From Rhodospirillales bacterium (lineage in GTDB: Bacteria > Pseudomonadota > Alphaproteobacteria > Micavibrionales > Micavibrionaceae): DNA of 64,000 nt. Of this stretch, positions 54,459-63,507 are shown in pieces (the first letter of the stretch is position 1; the number at the start of each line of letters is the position of its first letter). The position numbers and the translations under genes are program-made. The stretch lies in the NCBI GenBank assembly GCA_020638295.1, contig JACKIU010000001.1:1-64000 (forward strand), written 5' to 3'. Under the pieces are notes generated by a model. It saw only the letters and a list, made by a program, of their open reading frames with translations, did not search any database and was not told the DNA's origin.

Positions 54459-56062
54459 TCCTGTGCCGGCCCCTTTATTAGAATTTCGGCTACGAAGTCT
54501 TGTTGAAGATTTTGCTTATCCAAATCCCCTGCCTCGACAACCAGCCCTTCGGTGTATTCATAGTCTTTGAGGAACTTGGTGACCTCAACCTTATGATCAG
54601 GCAACACGCTTTGGATACGCCCGCGCAGATCCGCGACTTCCTGATTTCCTTTATCCACATCCGCCGTCGCCGGATAGGTCATTTTCAAACGTGCTTCATA
54701 GGTCGGCTGCGGCTCGTTTTTAACCGCGCCCCACGCACTCTGAATAACTGTGGGTTTAACTTTTTCAACCTCGATACTGTCTATGCGCAAATCCTTACCC
54801 AGAGCCAGACCGACCTTTTGGTAAATATTGAGTACGGGGATCCGGTCATCCTCAAATTCTTTATGAACCGCCAATGCACCCTGCACCAACTTTGCATCGA
54901 AGCCGACTTCATCAAGACGTTGAATCTCGCGTTGATATTGTGCATCCAACTGTGATTTCGTGCGCTTAGCATCGGAAAGTTCCGACATCAAAGATGCCAT
55001 ATCACTGGCGCTTGACGCCGCCTGATAGCCAAGAAAAGCCGTGCCGCCCAACATCGCCAGACCAACAAGCATCGCAGCCTGACGCGGTTTTGAAACCTCA
55101 TCAACCTGCGTCGCCTTCATTGGCAGGATAAAGCGCCCCTTGCGCCCGGCCCACGCCACATGCAGAACGTCAGCATAACGATCATCATCCTGACGACCAA
55201 TATTTATGCCCAGAGTTCTGGCAGCCTCACTTGCCCCCAGAATGTGCAAATCATATTTTTCATCAAAGATATTACGCAGCGCTTCGGCCGGAGCGGGATT
55301 AGCTATAACAATAACATCCAGTCCGTCGGACGGGTCGTAACCAAAACGTGAAAGGTAGCTGATCGTTGACTGGAATTCCTGATACAAATCATGCGCCCAA
55401 GCCTGTGGGTCGTCGTCTTTGTCACGGACGGGGCTCATCCGCGTCAGAGCCAGTTCGCCGTTTTTCGTCAAAACCTGACGCAAGCTCCCGTTGCGGTGCT
55501 GACCGATAAAGACCGACCAGATATTTTTCTTACGGCCCTTTTTAGTCCCAAGCTTGAGCGAGAGCGCCTTAACCATGTCGGAGGATTCAACGGGCAACAA
55601 ACAAAACGCCGCCACAGACGCCATGGACTTCTTCGTTGATTCCATGGTCTTTGTAATCTGATCATTCCCGGCTACAGCAGCGAAGATGTATATATAGGCT
55701 GCCGGTTGCATATCTGTTTTGGGCAATTTTTCTTTTAGCGGAAAGGCCGCCCTCACGGGATAATTCGGGAAGGCTACGTTCAACTTACGCTTCACCATCG
55801 CAGATTTATCGACCATGCCAACACCGGTGCGTACAACGCGCTCTTTACGATAGTGCTGCTCGACCATATCATTGAGTATCAGGACAGATTTTTTACCGCA
55901 GTCCTTGGCAATGATGCTCGCGACATTTTTTTCGAAATTTTCCGCTTCCCAAGGCATCGATTCTATCAACTTCACGCCACCAGAGTTCACCATGAAGATG
56001 GACAGAAACTCGTCGGAAACAAGCAGCACAGTGCGATTGGGTGTAAGAAAAGGCAAAGTCAT
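54455..56062 (-). CDS. PilM-PilN-like (MshI/GspL-type) assembly protein
   Basis: The 535-residue chain has a PilM/GspL-like actin-fold N-terminal half (VLLVSDEFLSIFMVNSGGV, VLILNDMVEQHYRKERV). It then has one membrane segment at about 336-355 (LVGLAMLGGTAFLGYQAA) and a PilN-like C-terminal part. PilM and PilN are usually separate in classical pili; fusion is the GspL/MshI pattern. It starts 5 nt after GspF. It probably bridges the cytoplasmic ATPase GspE to the periplasmic proteins. Confidence 0.78.
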   Translation of the reverse strand: MTLPFLTPNRTVLLVSDEFLSIFMVNSGGVKLIESMPWEAENFEKNVASIIAKDCGKKSVLILNDMVEQHYRKERVVRTGVGMVDKSAMVKRKLNVAFPNYPVRAAFPLKEKLPKTDMQPAAYIYIFAAVAGNDQITKTMESTKKSMASVAAFCLLPVESSDMVKALSLKLGTKKGRKKNIWSVFIGQHRNGSLRQVLTKNGELALTRMSPVRDKDDDPQAWAHDLYQEFQSTISYLSRFGYDPSDGLDVIVIANPAPAEALRNIFDEKYDLHILGASEAARTLGINIGRQDDDRYADVLHVAWAGRKGRFILPMKATQVDEVSKPRQAAMLVGLAMLGGTAFLGYQAASSASDMASLMSELSDAKRTKSQLDAQYQREIQRLDEVGFDAKLVQGALAVHKEFEDDRIPVLNIYQKVGLALGKDLRIDSIEVEKVKPTVIQSAWGAVKNEPQPTYEARLKMTYPATADVDKGNQEVADLRGRIQSVLPDHKVEVTKFLKDYEYTEGLVVEAGDLDKQNLQQDFVAEILIKGPAQE

Positions 56063-56067
56063 TGATA

Positions 56068-57318
56068 CTAAAAATCCATAAAGTTTCCAAGGTTCATGTA
56101 GATGGGGCCAAGGCTGCCTGCAGCGATCCAGGCGATAACGAGACCCAGTATAGCAGTTAATGTCGGCTGAATCATCTCAATTAAACCTTCAATCGCTTCA
56201 TTCACATCATTTGTGTAAAAATCCGACACCTGATCCAGCACCGGCGTCAGATTCCCTGACTCTTCACCAACCTTGACCATACGCACAACCAAACTGGGAA
56301 ACTCGCCGCTGGCGTTAAAGGCTTCAGACAGGGCACTCCCGGCTTTCACGTGCCCTTCCACACTCTCCATAGCATCAAGCATCATCAGGTTATTCACTGT
56401 TGCGCGTGAGTTTTCCAGCGCGCTAATTACATCAATCCCGCTTGCATAGAGCGCTCCAAAGGTCTGTGCATAACGAGCAATTGAAATCTTACGAATCAAC
56501 GGACCGAAAACCGGGGCCTGCAACCACCATGCATCAAACCTGTAGGCCATCGTGTCAGAACCGCGCTTCAACGTGTGATATGTTCCAATAAGAATAATCG
56601 GCACGATGATCACAATAATTGATCCGTAGACCGGAAACCCTAAAAGATTAAATTGCGGTTCAATGAAAAAATTTGAAGTGGCGATCAGGGCTTTAGAATA
56701 TATCGGCAATTCAAGATCGAGAAACTCCAAGAATCCCACAATTTGCGGCACCACAATGCTCATCATAAACACGATTGTCAGAATCACAACGCCGGTCACG
56801 ATCATTGGATAGCGAGTCGCCTTTCTGATTTTTCCCTGAATAACATCCACCCACTTCAGGTATTTCACCAACTGCAAATATGATGATGTCATATCCCCGG
56901 TTTCTTCACCGGCTTCGATCAGAGAGATGTAAAGTGGCTTAAAAATTTTCGGGTGTCTTATCATGGCCTCCGACAAAGCCGCCCCATCAGACACATCACG
57001 GAAAATTTCGGACATGATATCGCGCAGACCGTCATGCTCTGTCGAGTCACGAACATCCGAAAGCGCATCGAGCAGCGGCACACCAGCACTTTGCATTTGC
57101 TCTAACTGGACGAAAAGCTGAATAACATCGCGCAGCTTGATCTTTTTTTGACCGAGATGAAAGCCGCCTTTGGTTTTCGAGGATTGCACGGAGCAGTCGA
57201 TCAGCTCAAGACTGGCAGACTGGAGTTGCTTGTAAAGGTCGACCTCGCTGTTGGCCGCAATATTCCCGCGAATAGGCCGTCCTTTTGAGTTTATTGCTTT
57301 GTACTTATAGCGTGGAAT
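56068..57318 (-). CDS. GspF/PilC/MshG platform protein, probable AUU start
   Basis: GspF is the inner-membrane platform of pilus and type II systems. The two T2SF domains have the expected LFVQLEQMQSAGVPLLDAL and FGALYASGIDVISALENS segments and three or four membrane spans. The first in-frame ATG/GTG/TTG start (57189) would lack the usual N-terminal domain. Upstream codons in the same frame encode the typical PRYKYKAINSKGRPIRG, opened by ATT at 57318. That ATT follows AAGGGG at about 10 nt, and a stop codon lies seven codons before it. The full chain then has 416 residues. Confidence 0.85.
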   Translation of the reverse strand: MPRYKYKAINSKGRPIRGNIAANSEVDLYKQLQSASLELIDCSVQSSKTKGGFHLGQKKIKLRDVIQLFVQLEQMQSAGVPLLDALSDVRDSTEHDGLRDIMSEIFRDVSDGAALSEAMIRHPKIFKPLYISLIEAGEETGDMTSSYLQLVKYLKWVDVIQGKIRKATRYPMIVTGVVILTIVFMMSIVVPQIVGFLEFLDLELPIYSKALIATSNFFIEPQFNLLGFPVYGSIIVIIVPIILIGTYHTLKRGSDTMAYRFDAWWLQAPVFGPLIRKISIARYAQTFGALYASGIDVISALENSRATVNNLMMLDAMESVEGHVKAGSALSEAFNASGEFPSLVVRMVKVGEESGNLTPVLDQVSDFYTNDVNEAIEGLIEMIQPTLTAILGLVIAWIAAGSLGPIYMNLGNFMDF

Positions 57319-57334
57319 AGCCCCAGAACCCCTT
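57318..57334 (-). promoter_or_regulatory. ribosome-binding site and AUU start codon of gspF
   Basis: On the minus strand AAGGGG (57334-57329) is followed after 10 nt by ATT (57318). No ATG, GTG or TTG is in frame between the upstream stop (57337-57339) and this codon. AUU starts are known for infC, where they allow IF3-dependent control. Confidence 0.5.
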
Positions 57335-57352
57335 AGTTACATCCTGTAAAAA

Positions 57353-59377
57353 TTAACGCTTTGTATCAACAACCTTGGCGAGCGCCTCCAGAGAGGTGAC
57401 CCCCTCCAGAACCTTCAGGATGCCATCGTCTTTCATGCTTTTGAAGCCTTTTTTTACGGCCAGCGCTTTTAACTCAGCCTTATTTGCACCACGGGCCAGC
57501 AATTCATCCATTTCTTCGTCGAATGTGAGAATTTCAACGACAGCGGTTCGCCCTTTATATCCGTTACCCGCACAAACATCACAACCACCTTGTTTAGCCC
57601 GAAAGATCGTCGGCGCATTGTCGAGATCAACACCTAAAACCCCGCACTCTTCTATGCTTGGACGATAGGGTTCTTTGCAACTCGGGCACAATCTGCGAGT
57701 CAGACGCTGGGCAAATACGGCAACAATTGCGCCAGCCACCATGCCCGGTTTCAATCCTAAATCAAAAAGTCGCGGAATCGCGCCAAAAGAATCATTGGTG
57801 TGCAAGGTGGTGTAAACCTGGTGGCCCGTCATCGCTGCCTTTAAAGCCATGCCGGCGGTTTCGCCATCGCGAACTTCCCCGATAAAGATAATGTCCGGGT
57901 CCTGACGGAGCATCGCCTTGATCCCGTCGGAAAATTCCAGAACACCCTCACGCACATGCGTCTGACGAATCATCGGCAACGAATATTCAACCGGATCTTC
58001 GAGCGTCTGGATATTCACCTCAACGTCATTGATTTCGTTCAGCATCGAGTAGAGCGATGTTGTTTTCCCGGAACCGGTCGGACCTGTCACAATAATAATG
58101 CCTTCAGGTTTGCTTTGCGATTTTTTGATAAGGGCCAGATTATGCTCACTAAAGCCAAGCTTGGCCATCGGCATAATACTTTCGGACTGATCAAGAACCC
58201 GCAGGACAATATTTTCACCATGCACAGTCGGCAAAGACGATACGCGGAAGTCCGCTTCGCGACCACCGACATGCATGCTAAAGCGCCCGTCCTGGGGGGA
58301 AAGCTTGTCGGCGATATTCATGCCGGATATGATCTTAATGCGCTGCGAAATTCCGCTCCAGTGTTGTTTATGCAAAATTTGCGCTGTAAACAGCACGCCG
58401 TCCTTACGATAGCGCAGACGAATAAAGTTTTCCTCCGGTTCAAAGTGAAGGTCAGAGGCGCCGATTTTTACAGCTTCAAAAACCAAGGCATTGACCAAAC
58501 GGACAATCGGGTGCGAAAAGGCCTCACTTTCATCGAGAGAGGCAACGTCTTTTTGTTCTTTGCCTTCTTCCAGTTCCCGCAAAATTGCGTTGACGGAACT
58601 TGCGTATCCGTAAGCTGCGTCAATGGCTTCACTGAGAATCTTGGGCGTGCAGACCATAGGCTTGATGATCAAGCCTTTGGGGATAAAACGACGCAGCATG
58701 TCCAATGCGACAATATCGTACGGGTCGGCCATGGCGACCTTGATACGGTGTTCATCCATTGAGACCGGTAAGACTTTATGCTTGGCCGCATCTTCCTTGG
58801 TAATCAGCGCCAGAACCTCGCCGTCAAAGATCGTGCTTTGCGGATCAAATAATTCCACACCCGAGCTTTCGGCGATAAAGGCGCTCAATGTTTCTTCGTC
58901 GATAAAGCCAAGGTCGACCAGAACCTCACCGAGCATTTTGCCGGAAATTTTCTTCTCCTGCAGGGCGACATTCAGTTGATCTTCACTGATAATGCCCATT
59001 TCAACCATACGGTCGCCTATGCGACCTTTTTTGCGCAGTTCACTGTCTTCATCAGCTTCATTCACCGTGATATCGCGACTGTAGGTTTTTAGCGCCCTAC
59101 CCGTGCCCTGTTGCTGTTGCCGCTGCTGCGCAGGTACAAAGCGGGCGGGAAGCTGGTCTCCGGCCTCTTCATTTCTAGGGTTCAGCGATTCGGGACTTAC
59201 CGTATATGCCGCCTTTGGAGTCAGCCCGATTTTAACACTCTCTGCTTCAATCGGCGCGTTATTTTCAAGCGTCATATCCTGAAAACTGGCCACAGCAGAG
59301 GCATCCCCGGCCTTTTTAGGTTTGGAATCCTCAATAATAACGCCTTCAATGGTGCCTTTATCATCCTTCTGGATCAT
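57353..59377 (-). CDS. GspE/PilB/MshE extension ATPase with MshEN c-di-GMP domain
   Basis: This ATPase drives pilus or pseudopilus polymerisation. Residues about 115-175 (RIGDRMVEMGIISEDQL and LGEVLVDLGFIDEETL) are tandem MshEN motifs that bind c-di-GMP in MshE. Walker A is GPTGSGKTTS; the Asp box, HIS-box-like region and the zinc tetra-Cys (CPSCKE, CDVCAG) follow. ATG 59377 gives 674 residues. The frame is open to 59503 but without homology. It is the first gene of the minus-strand pilus cluster. The final Gln of the first MshEN motif appears as Lys. Confidence 0.9.
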   Translation of the reverse strand: MIQKDDKGTIEGVIIEDSKPKKAGDASAVASFQDMTLENNAPIEAESVKIGLTPKAAYTVSPESLNPRNEEAGDQLPARFVPAQQRQQQQGTGRALKTYSRDITVNEADEDSELRKKGRIGDRMVEMGIISEDQLNVALQEKKISGKMLGEVLVDLGFIDEETLSAFIAESSGVELFDPQSTIFDGEVLALITKEDAAKHKVLPVSMDEHRIKVAMADPYDIVALDMLRRFIPKGLIIKPMVCTPKILSEAIDAAYGYASSVNAILRELEEGKEQKDVASLDESEAFSHPIVRLVNALVFEAVKIGASDLHFEPEENFIRLRYRKDGVLFTAQILHKQHWSGISQRIKIISGMNIADKLSPQDGRFSMHVGGREADFRVSSLPTVHGENIVLRVLDQSESIMPMAKLGFSEHNLALIKKSQSKPEGIIIVTGPTGSGKTTSLYSMLNEINDVEVNIQTLEDPVEYSLPMIRQTHVREGVLEFSDGIKAMLRQDPDIIFIGEVRDGETAGMALKAAMTGHQVYTTLHTNDSFGAIPRLFDLGLKPGMVAGAIVAVFAQRLTRRLCPSCKEPYRPSIEECGVLGVDLDNAPTIFRAKQGGCDVCAGNGYKGRTAVVEILTFDEEMDELLARGANKAELKALAVKKGFKSMKDDGILKVLEGVTSLEALAKVVDTKR

Positions 59378-59521
59378 TTTATGCTCTCTTATACTTACTA
59401 CCCCTAAGAAGATGGTGTTTTTTGAGTGTTTTAGAAGAGTTACGCCGTTCGTGTTCTTAGAATAGCGCAGAAAAGTTAACAAAACAAATACGTAATTTAA
59501 CATAATTAAAATCTTGATTTA

Positions 59522-59551
59522 AAAAAGAAAACGCCGGGTTTTCACCCGGCG
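59522..59551 (-). terminator. intrinsic terminator after the GSII gene
   Basis: On the minus strand CGCCGGGT and ACCCGGCG (59551-59532) form a perfect 8-bp hairpin, followed by TTTTCTTTTTT. It ends the glutamine synthetase transcript. Confidence 0.88.
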
Positions 59552-59586
59552 CTTCCTCAGTCTTAGATGTTTGTATTTGGAAACGA

Positions 59587-60711
59587 TTATTCAGCGGCAA
59601 CAGCCGTGATTTTCTTATTTTGACGCGGCCATGAGCTAAATTTCATAACCGATTCATCGACGCCACACACAGTTGCGCACAGACGGGCCGCAACCAGATA
59701 CGGATCGGCGTTGGCACCGGGACGACGGTCTTCAAAATAGCCATAGCCTTTGATTGCAACCGGTTTCGGAATCCGGATCGAACACCCGCGGTCGGCATCG
59801 CCAGCCTTAAAGGTGTTGATGTCGCACGTTTCATGCAGACCGGTCAAACGATCAGACAAACCCGCACCGTACAATGCGATGTGCTCAGCATGTTTCTTGC
59901 TCAGCGCCTGCACTGCCGCATCGATGGCTGCGCGGCCTTTTGACTTGTCACGCGTCTCCTTGGTTGAGAAGTTGGTATGCATACCGGCACCGTTCCAGTC
60001 GCCTTTGACCGGCTTGTTGTCCAGCGTTACAGCCACCTCGAACTCCTCGCCAACGCGGTGCAACAGCCAGCGCGCAACCCAGGTCTGATCCGCCATGTTC
60101 AAAACACCGGAGTCTTCTGAATCATCACCGCGATAGCCAATTTGGAACTCCCACTGCCCCGGCATCACTTCGGCATTCAGGCCGTAGTACATCAGGCCCG
60201 CTTCCAGACACAGTTCAGCGTGTGCTTCGGCGACTTCGCGACCAAACGCCTCTTCCGCGCCGACACCACAATAATAGGGGCCTTGCGGTGCAGGATAGCC
60301 ATGTTGCGGCCAACCCAGCGGGGTGCGATGACCTTGCGGGAACATTGTGTATTCTTGTTCAAAACCGGCCCAAGGGTCCTGTTTACCGGCACCGGCGTCC
60401 AGAACTTCGCGCAACTGGGCGCGAGAGTTGGATTCATGCGGCGTGCCGTCAGGATTGTTGACTTCACACATGACAAGATAATTGCCTTCGCCGCGGATGG
60501 GGTCCGGGAAAAAAGATACGGGTTGCAAGATACAATCGGAATCATTGCCCGCAGCCTGCCTGGTTGAGGAGCCGTCAAAACTCCACTCAGGGAAATCCGC
60601 GATTTTTGGCTTAGAGCCGGGATTAACAACGCGCGCCTTCGAACGCACAAAACGTGTGGGAATACTCCCGTCAAGCCAGATATATTCCGCTAAACCGAAA
60701 TTGGTAGACAT
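59587..60711 (-). CDS. glnII: glutamine synthetase, type II (GSII, eukaryote-like)
   Basis: GSII makes glutamine from glutamate and ammonia. Visible features are DGSSTRQA (substrate site), EQEYTMFPQG, GLNAEVMPGQWEFQIG, NGAGMHTNFSTK and CSIRIPKPVAIKGYGYFEDRRPGANADPY, all typical of GSII and not of the bacterial GSI. ATG 60711 with AAGGAG gives 374 residues. The frame is open to 60957, but that part is not conserved. The monocistronic transcript ends at the terminator at 59522. Confidence 0.95.
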   Translation of the reverse strand: MSTNFGLAEYIWLDGSIPTRFVRSKARVVNPGSKPKIADFPEWSFDGSSTRQAAGNDSDCILQPVSFFPDPIRGEGNYLVMCEVNNPDGTPHESNSRAQLREVLDAGAGKQDPWAGFEQEYTMFPQGHRTPLGWPQHGYPAPQGPYYCGVGAEEAFGREVAEAHAELCLEAGLMYYGLNAEVMPGQWEFQIGYRGDDSEDSGVLNMADQTWVARWLLHRVGEEFEVAVTLDNKPVKGDWNGAGMHTNFSTKETRDKSKGRAAIDAAVQALSKKHAEHIALYGAGLSDRLTGLHETCDINTFKAGDADRGCSIRIPKPVAIKGYGYFEDRRPGANADPYLVAARLCATVCGVDESVMKFSSWPRQNKKITAVAAE

Positions 60712-60995
60712 GCCTTTAAACTCCTTGTTATCAGCATTAATAAGGTGGTGAACACCGTCAATAAAGCGCGTTTTTGGAGGCTTTGCAAGCGTTTTGCACT
60801 GCAGCGTTGTAATTATAAGGCGGATTGAATAAAAAGGGCCCCTCGCGGGACCTTGTTTTTTAAATGGCGCGCCCTGGTTGACAGTCTGCGAACCGATCCG
60901 GAGATGCGCGCGTTGATTGTTTCCTCTTTCAATAACAACCAGATCCCAGCCCGGCAAGGGTAAAAGCCGGGCCTTGACTTTTGTCTGATTTTATA

Positions 60996-61041
60996 GGACT
61001 ATAGTCCTTGTAAACGCCGTAACTCCGTCTGGCGTTTTTTT
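60996..61041 (+). terminator. candidate terminator with upstream palindrome, possible sRNA end
   Basis: AAACGCC (61012-61018) pairs with GGCGTTT (61031-61037) and a T run follows. Just before lies the perfect palindrome GGACTATAGTCC (60996-61007). No plus-strand gene precedes it, so the signal may end a short RNA begun near 60974. Confidence 0.45.
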
Positions 61042-61061
61042 ATGTTCGAGATTTAACCAAA

Positions 61062-61103
61062 CGGCCTCTTCCGGCTTTTACCGGGAGAGGCCGCTTTTTT
61101 ATT
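61062..61103 (+). terminator. strong terminator directly before the lysozyme gene
   Basis: CGGCCTCTTCCGG (61062-61074) pairs with CCGGGAGAGGCCG (61081-61093), followed by CTTTTTTATTT. The 13-bp stem is one of the strongest in the window and lies only 17 nt before the next start codon. Confidence 0.88.
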
Positions 61104-61119
61104 TGAAAGGCCCGTTCCC

Positions 61120-62187
61120 ATGAAAATCAAATTGAGCAAACCGTTTTCCAGCAACAGCGCGGTAGATGAATACGATGTCAAACAGATGAAAAAAGCACTC
61201 AACCGCCTCGGCTATTACACGCCTTACGAAAAAGTCGGCATTATTGGCATTCCCGATACGGCTGTTTTCGATGCCCTCAAATCTTTTCAAAAGAATCAGG
61301 GGTTACAGCCAACGGGGACGGCCAAACCCGGAGATGAAACCGTCTCAGCTTTAAGCCGGGAAGCGTCGAAAACACCCAAAGGGTATTATGTGTGGAGAAC
61401 GGTGGGAGATGATCGCGTTCGTGCCAGCCACTCGGCGCATGATTGGGAAACGCGGGCATGGGACGATGCGCCCGATCCCGGCGAAGAATTTAACTGCCGC
61501 TGCTGGGCGATTCCAGCCACGCCGGAGCAAATTGACAAGAAAAAGAAACAAAAATGCTTTGCAGGATTGCCGTGGGAGGACGAGGCAAAAACGAATATTG
61601 AAAGCCATGAAGATGACATTCCGTATCCTTATATCGACACGGCCTCCAAAATTACTGTCGGTATCGGCATTAATATTGATGGGAAAGGCAAGTTTATGGG
61701 ATTGCCTTGGAAAACCGGCTCTGAAAGCGGCCCGGATGCGACCAGGAAGGAAATTGAAGACGGGTATGAGGCTTTGGTCAATCAGAAAACGCAACTTGGC
61801 AATCTCAATGAGGACGGCAATTTTAATGTAAGCGCCGACAATCAGGATAACTGGACAAATCTTTATTTGCCGGATGAAGAGCGTGCCAATCTTTTTCAGG
61901 AAATAGTCAACATGTTTCAAAACGCCTTGCCGGGCAAGTTTTCCGATTTTGATTGCTTTCCGCCTCCTGCCAAAGTTGCACTTATGGATATGATTTTTAA
62001 TCTGGGGGAAACAAAGTTTTCACGCGGCAACTGGCCTAACCTGTTTAAGGCCGTTAATCAAAGAGACTGGAGAACGGCGGCAAATCAGTCGCACCGTAAA
62101 ATACCAAACGACAAAAGCAACCGGAATCGGGACACCCATAATCAATTCATTGACGCGGCGGAAATGGAGGAACAAGTACAGCAATAA
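61120..62187 (+). CDS. three-domain lysozyme: peptidoglycan-binding, Mu-F/gp7-like, GH24-type
   Basis: Residues 17-77 resemble PG_binding_1 (KQMKKALNRLGYYT, DALKSFQKNQGLQPTG). Residues 90-131 carry the phage Mu F/SPP1 gp7 head-protein signature (VWRTVGDDRVRASHS ... NCRCW). Residues 155-330 resemble T4-type lysozyme, where E164, D173 and T179 match the spacing of T4 Glu11, Asp20 and Thr26. No signal peptide is present. The ATG follows GAAAGGCCC. The combination suggests phage origin or a secreted wall-cutting effector. It converges with an exported gene at 40 nt. Confidence 0.75.
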   Translation: MKIKLSKPFSSNSAVDEYDVKQMKKALNRLGYYTPYEKVGIIGIPDTAVFDALKSFQKNQGLQPTGTAKPGDETVSALSREASKTPKGYYVWRTVGDDRVRASHSAHDWETRAWDDAPDPGEEFNCRCWAIPATPEQIDKKKKQKCFAGLPWEDEAKTNIESHEDDIPYPYIDTASKITVGIGINIDGKGKFMGLPWKTGSESGPDATRKEIEDGYEALVNQKTQLGNLNEDGNFNVSADNQDNWTNLYLPDEERANLFQEIVNMFQNALPGKFSDFDCFPPPAKVALMDMIFNLGETKFSRGNWPNLFKAVNQRDWRTAANQSHRKIPNDKSNRNRDTHNQFIDAAEMEEQVQQ

Positions 62188-62226
62188 ATATGATTTCTGA
62201 CTACGAGCCATGGAAGATTCCAACCA

Positions 62227-63219
62227 TCACAAGTACTTTTCAATATAGGCAATCATGTCGTTGCTGCTGTCAAAGGAGAGAAGCGGCAGGATATAATTTT
62301 TATCCCTTTCTCTGATAAGGCCGTAAATGTAATTGTTATCATATTGTCGCATAGTGCCGTCCGTATACTCAGTAACATTTATGGCGTAGCATGTCTCAGG
62401 CTTTGCGGGATAATTTGGGATGAGTTTGGCGCATTCCTGCCGATCCAGTTTGCCGAGAATTTTGTAACCTTCGGCATCCGGAATTTTCCCTGAAAGGATG
62501 CTGCCATCTTCCTGCATAACGGGCTTGTCAGCATTATTTCCACAAGTATCAAGTGGCGCTATAACTTTTACAGCCCAGCTATCGGGCAGATAATTCAGGT
62601 CTTTTATGGGATTCCCAAAAAACTTTCCCGGCTCTTTTTCAAGCTCGCCCACGTCAAGCTTGTAGTAATCGGCAAAGGATTCAAAATTATCCTCGGAAAT
62701 AAAAGGGTGCGGCAGACATTGCGGCGGTATTAATTTTCCGTCCACAGACCAGCCTTGCGGCAAGTCTTTGTCCGGCAAATATTTATTTTCATCGAAAGGC
62801 ATATTCATACCTGTAATTGTGTATTGCGCTGGAAACGTGTCGTTTTTCTCATACCAAATAAAGCCGCGAGACACCATGTATCCTCGCCATCCAATCCTTC
62901 CACACTCCGGCTTTCCGGCCAGAACAGCTTCCTGCCAGCCTGCAGGGAAAATATCATCAAATGGCTGCGATTTGATAACGGAACGCCTGGGGCCGTTGTG
63001 AATAAGCTCCCCCTCCATCAATGCCAATAAAGCTTCAGCATCCTTATTGCGTATGGCGTCTTGTATTTTCAAGCCGAAATCATAGGCGGCAATGACGTCA
63101 GCCTTATCTTCGTCTTTCGCTTCAGGGCCGGTCAGATAAGCATCGCAAGGATGTGCTTGTCCTTCCAAGGGCATGGCCGCTAATATTAGGAAAACAAAGA
63201 GTGCAAAACATTTTTTCAT
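62227..63219 (-). CDS. exported protein of unknown function (330 aa)
   Basis: From ATG 63219 it has a signal peptide (core CFALFVFLILAAMPLEGQA). The mature protein has about nine Cys, likely as disulfides in the periplasm, and a segment (AIRNKDAEALLALMEGEL) of helical type. No family is recognised. The frame is open to 63393, but that extension covers the AlkB-like remnant on the other strand and lacks a better start. It converges with the lysozyme gene. A protective (immunity) role is possible but only positional. Confidence 0.65.
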   Translation of the reverse strand: MKKCFALFVFLILAAMPLEGQAHPCDAYLTGPEAKDEDKADVIAAYDFGLKIQDAIRNKDAEALLALMEGELIHNGPRRSVIKSQPFDDIFPAGWQEAVLAGKPECGRIGWRGYMVSRGFIWYEKNDTFPAQYTITGMNMPFDENKYLPDKDLPQGWSVDGKLIPPQCLPHPFISEDNFESFADYYKLDVGELEKEPGKFFGNPIKDLNYLPDSWAVKVIAPLDTCGNNADKPVMQEDGSILSGKIPDAEGYKILGKLDRQECAKLIPNYPAKPETCYAINVTEYTDGTMRQYDNNYIYGLIRERDKNYILPLLSFDSSNDMIAYIEKYL

Positions 63220-63273
63220 TATTGGATCGTATTCGTAAATGCATGTTTTATCAATGTGATATATGCTGTGAGG

Positions 63274-63411
63274 ATGAACCTGCTCTTCAAAATTGAACCG
63301 AACACCGCCATTGATATTTCCGGCCTGTCTTACACGCCGGATTACGTTACGGCGGAAGAGGAGCAGAATCTGCTGGAAATTATCGACCGGCAACCGTGGC
63401 TGGGCAGCTGA
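63274..63411 (+). pseudogene. truncated N-terminus of an AlkB-like 2OG-Fe(II) oxygenase
   Basis: The 45-residue ORF (MNLLFKIEPN, GLSYTPDYVTAEEEQNLLEI, DRQPWLGS) resembles the first residues of AlkB-type dioxygenases, which normally continue for another 150 residues with HxD...H iron ligands. Those parts are absent. A stop codon follows at once, and the next sequence is unrelated AT-rich DNA. It is probably the remnant of an alkB cut by an insertion. ATG is preceded by GTGAGG. Confidence 0.6.
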
Positions 63412-63507
63412 TGGCCAATCACGCAGATGCTATTTGTCGGATTTTCCTGCGGCATACAAAAACCAATTCAAAAAAACTTTTAAACTTAACGAAAACCGCT
63501 CTATGCT

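Larger units (their letters stand above)
60712..61119 (+). other. 408-nt intergenic region with two plus-strand terminators
   Basis: The first 260 nt hold only the expected glnII promoter region (minus strand), with no box that I can name. From 60974 a TTGACT, a GGACTATAGTCC palindrome and two terminator hairpins lie on the plus strand. No ORF is convincing. The region may encode a short RNA. Confidence 0.4.
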
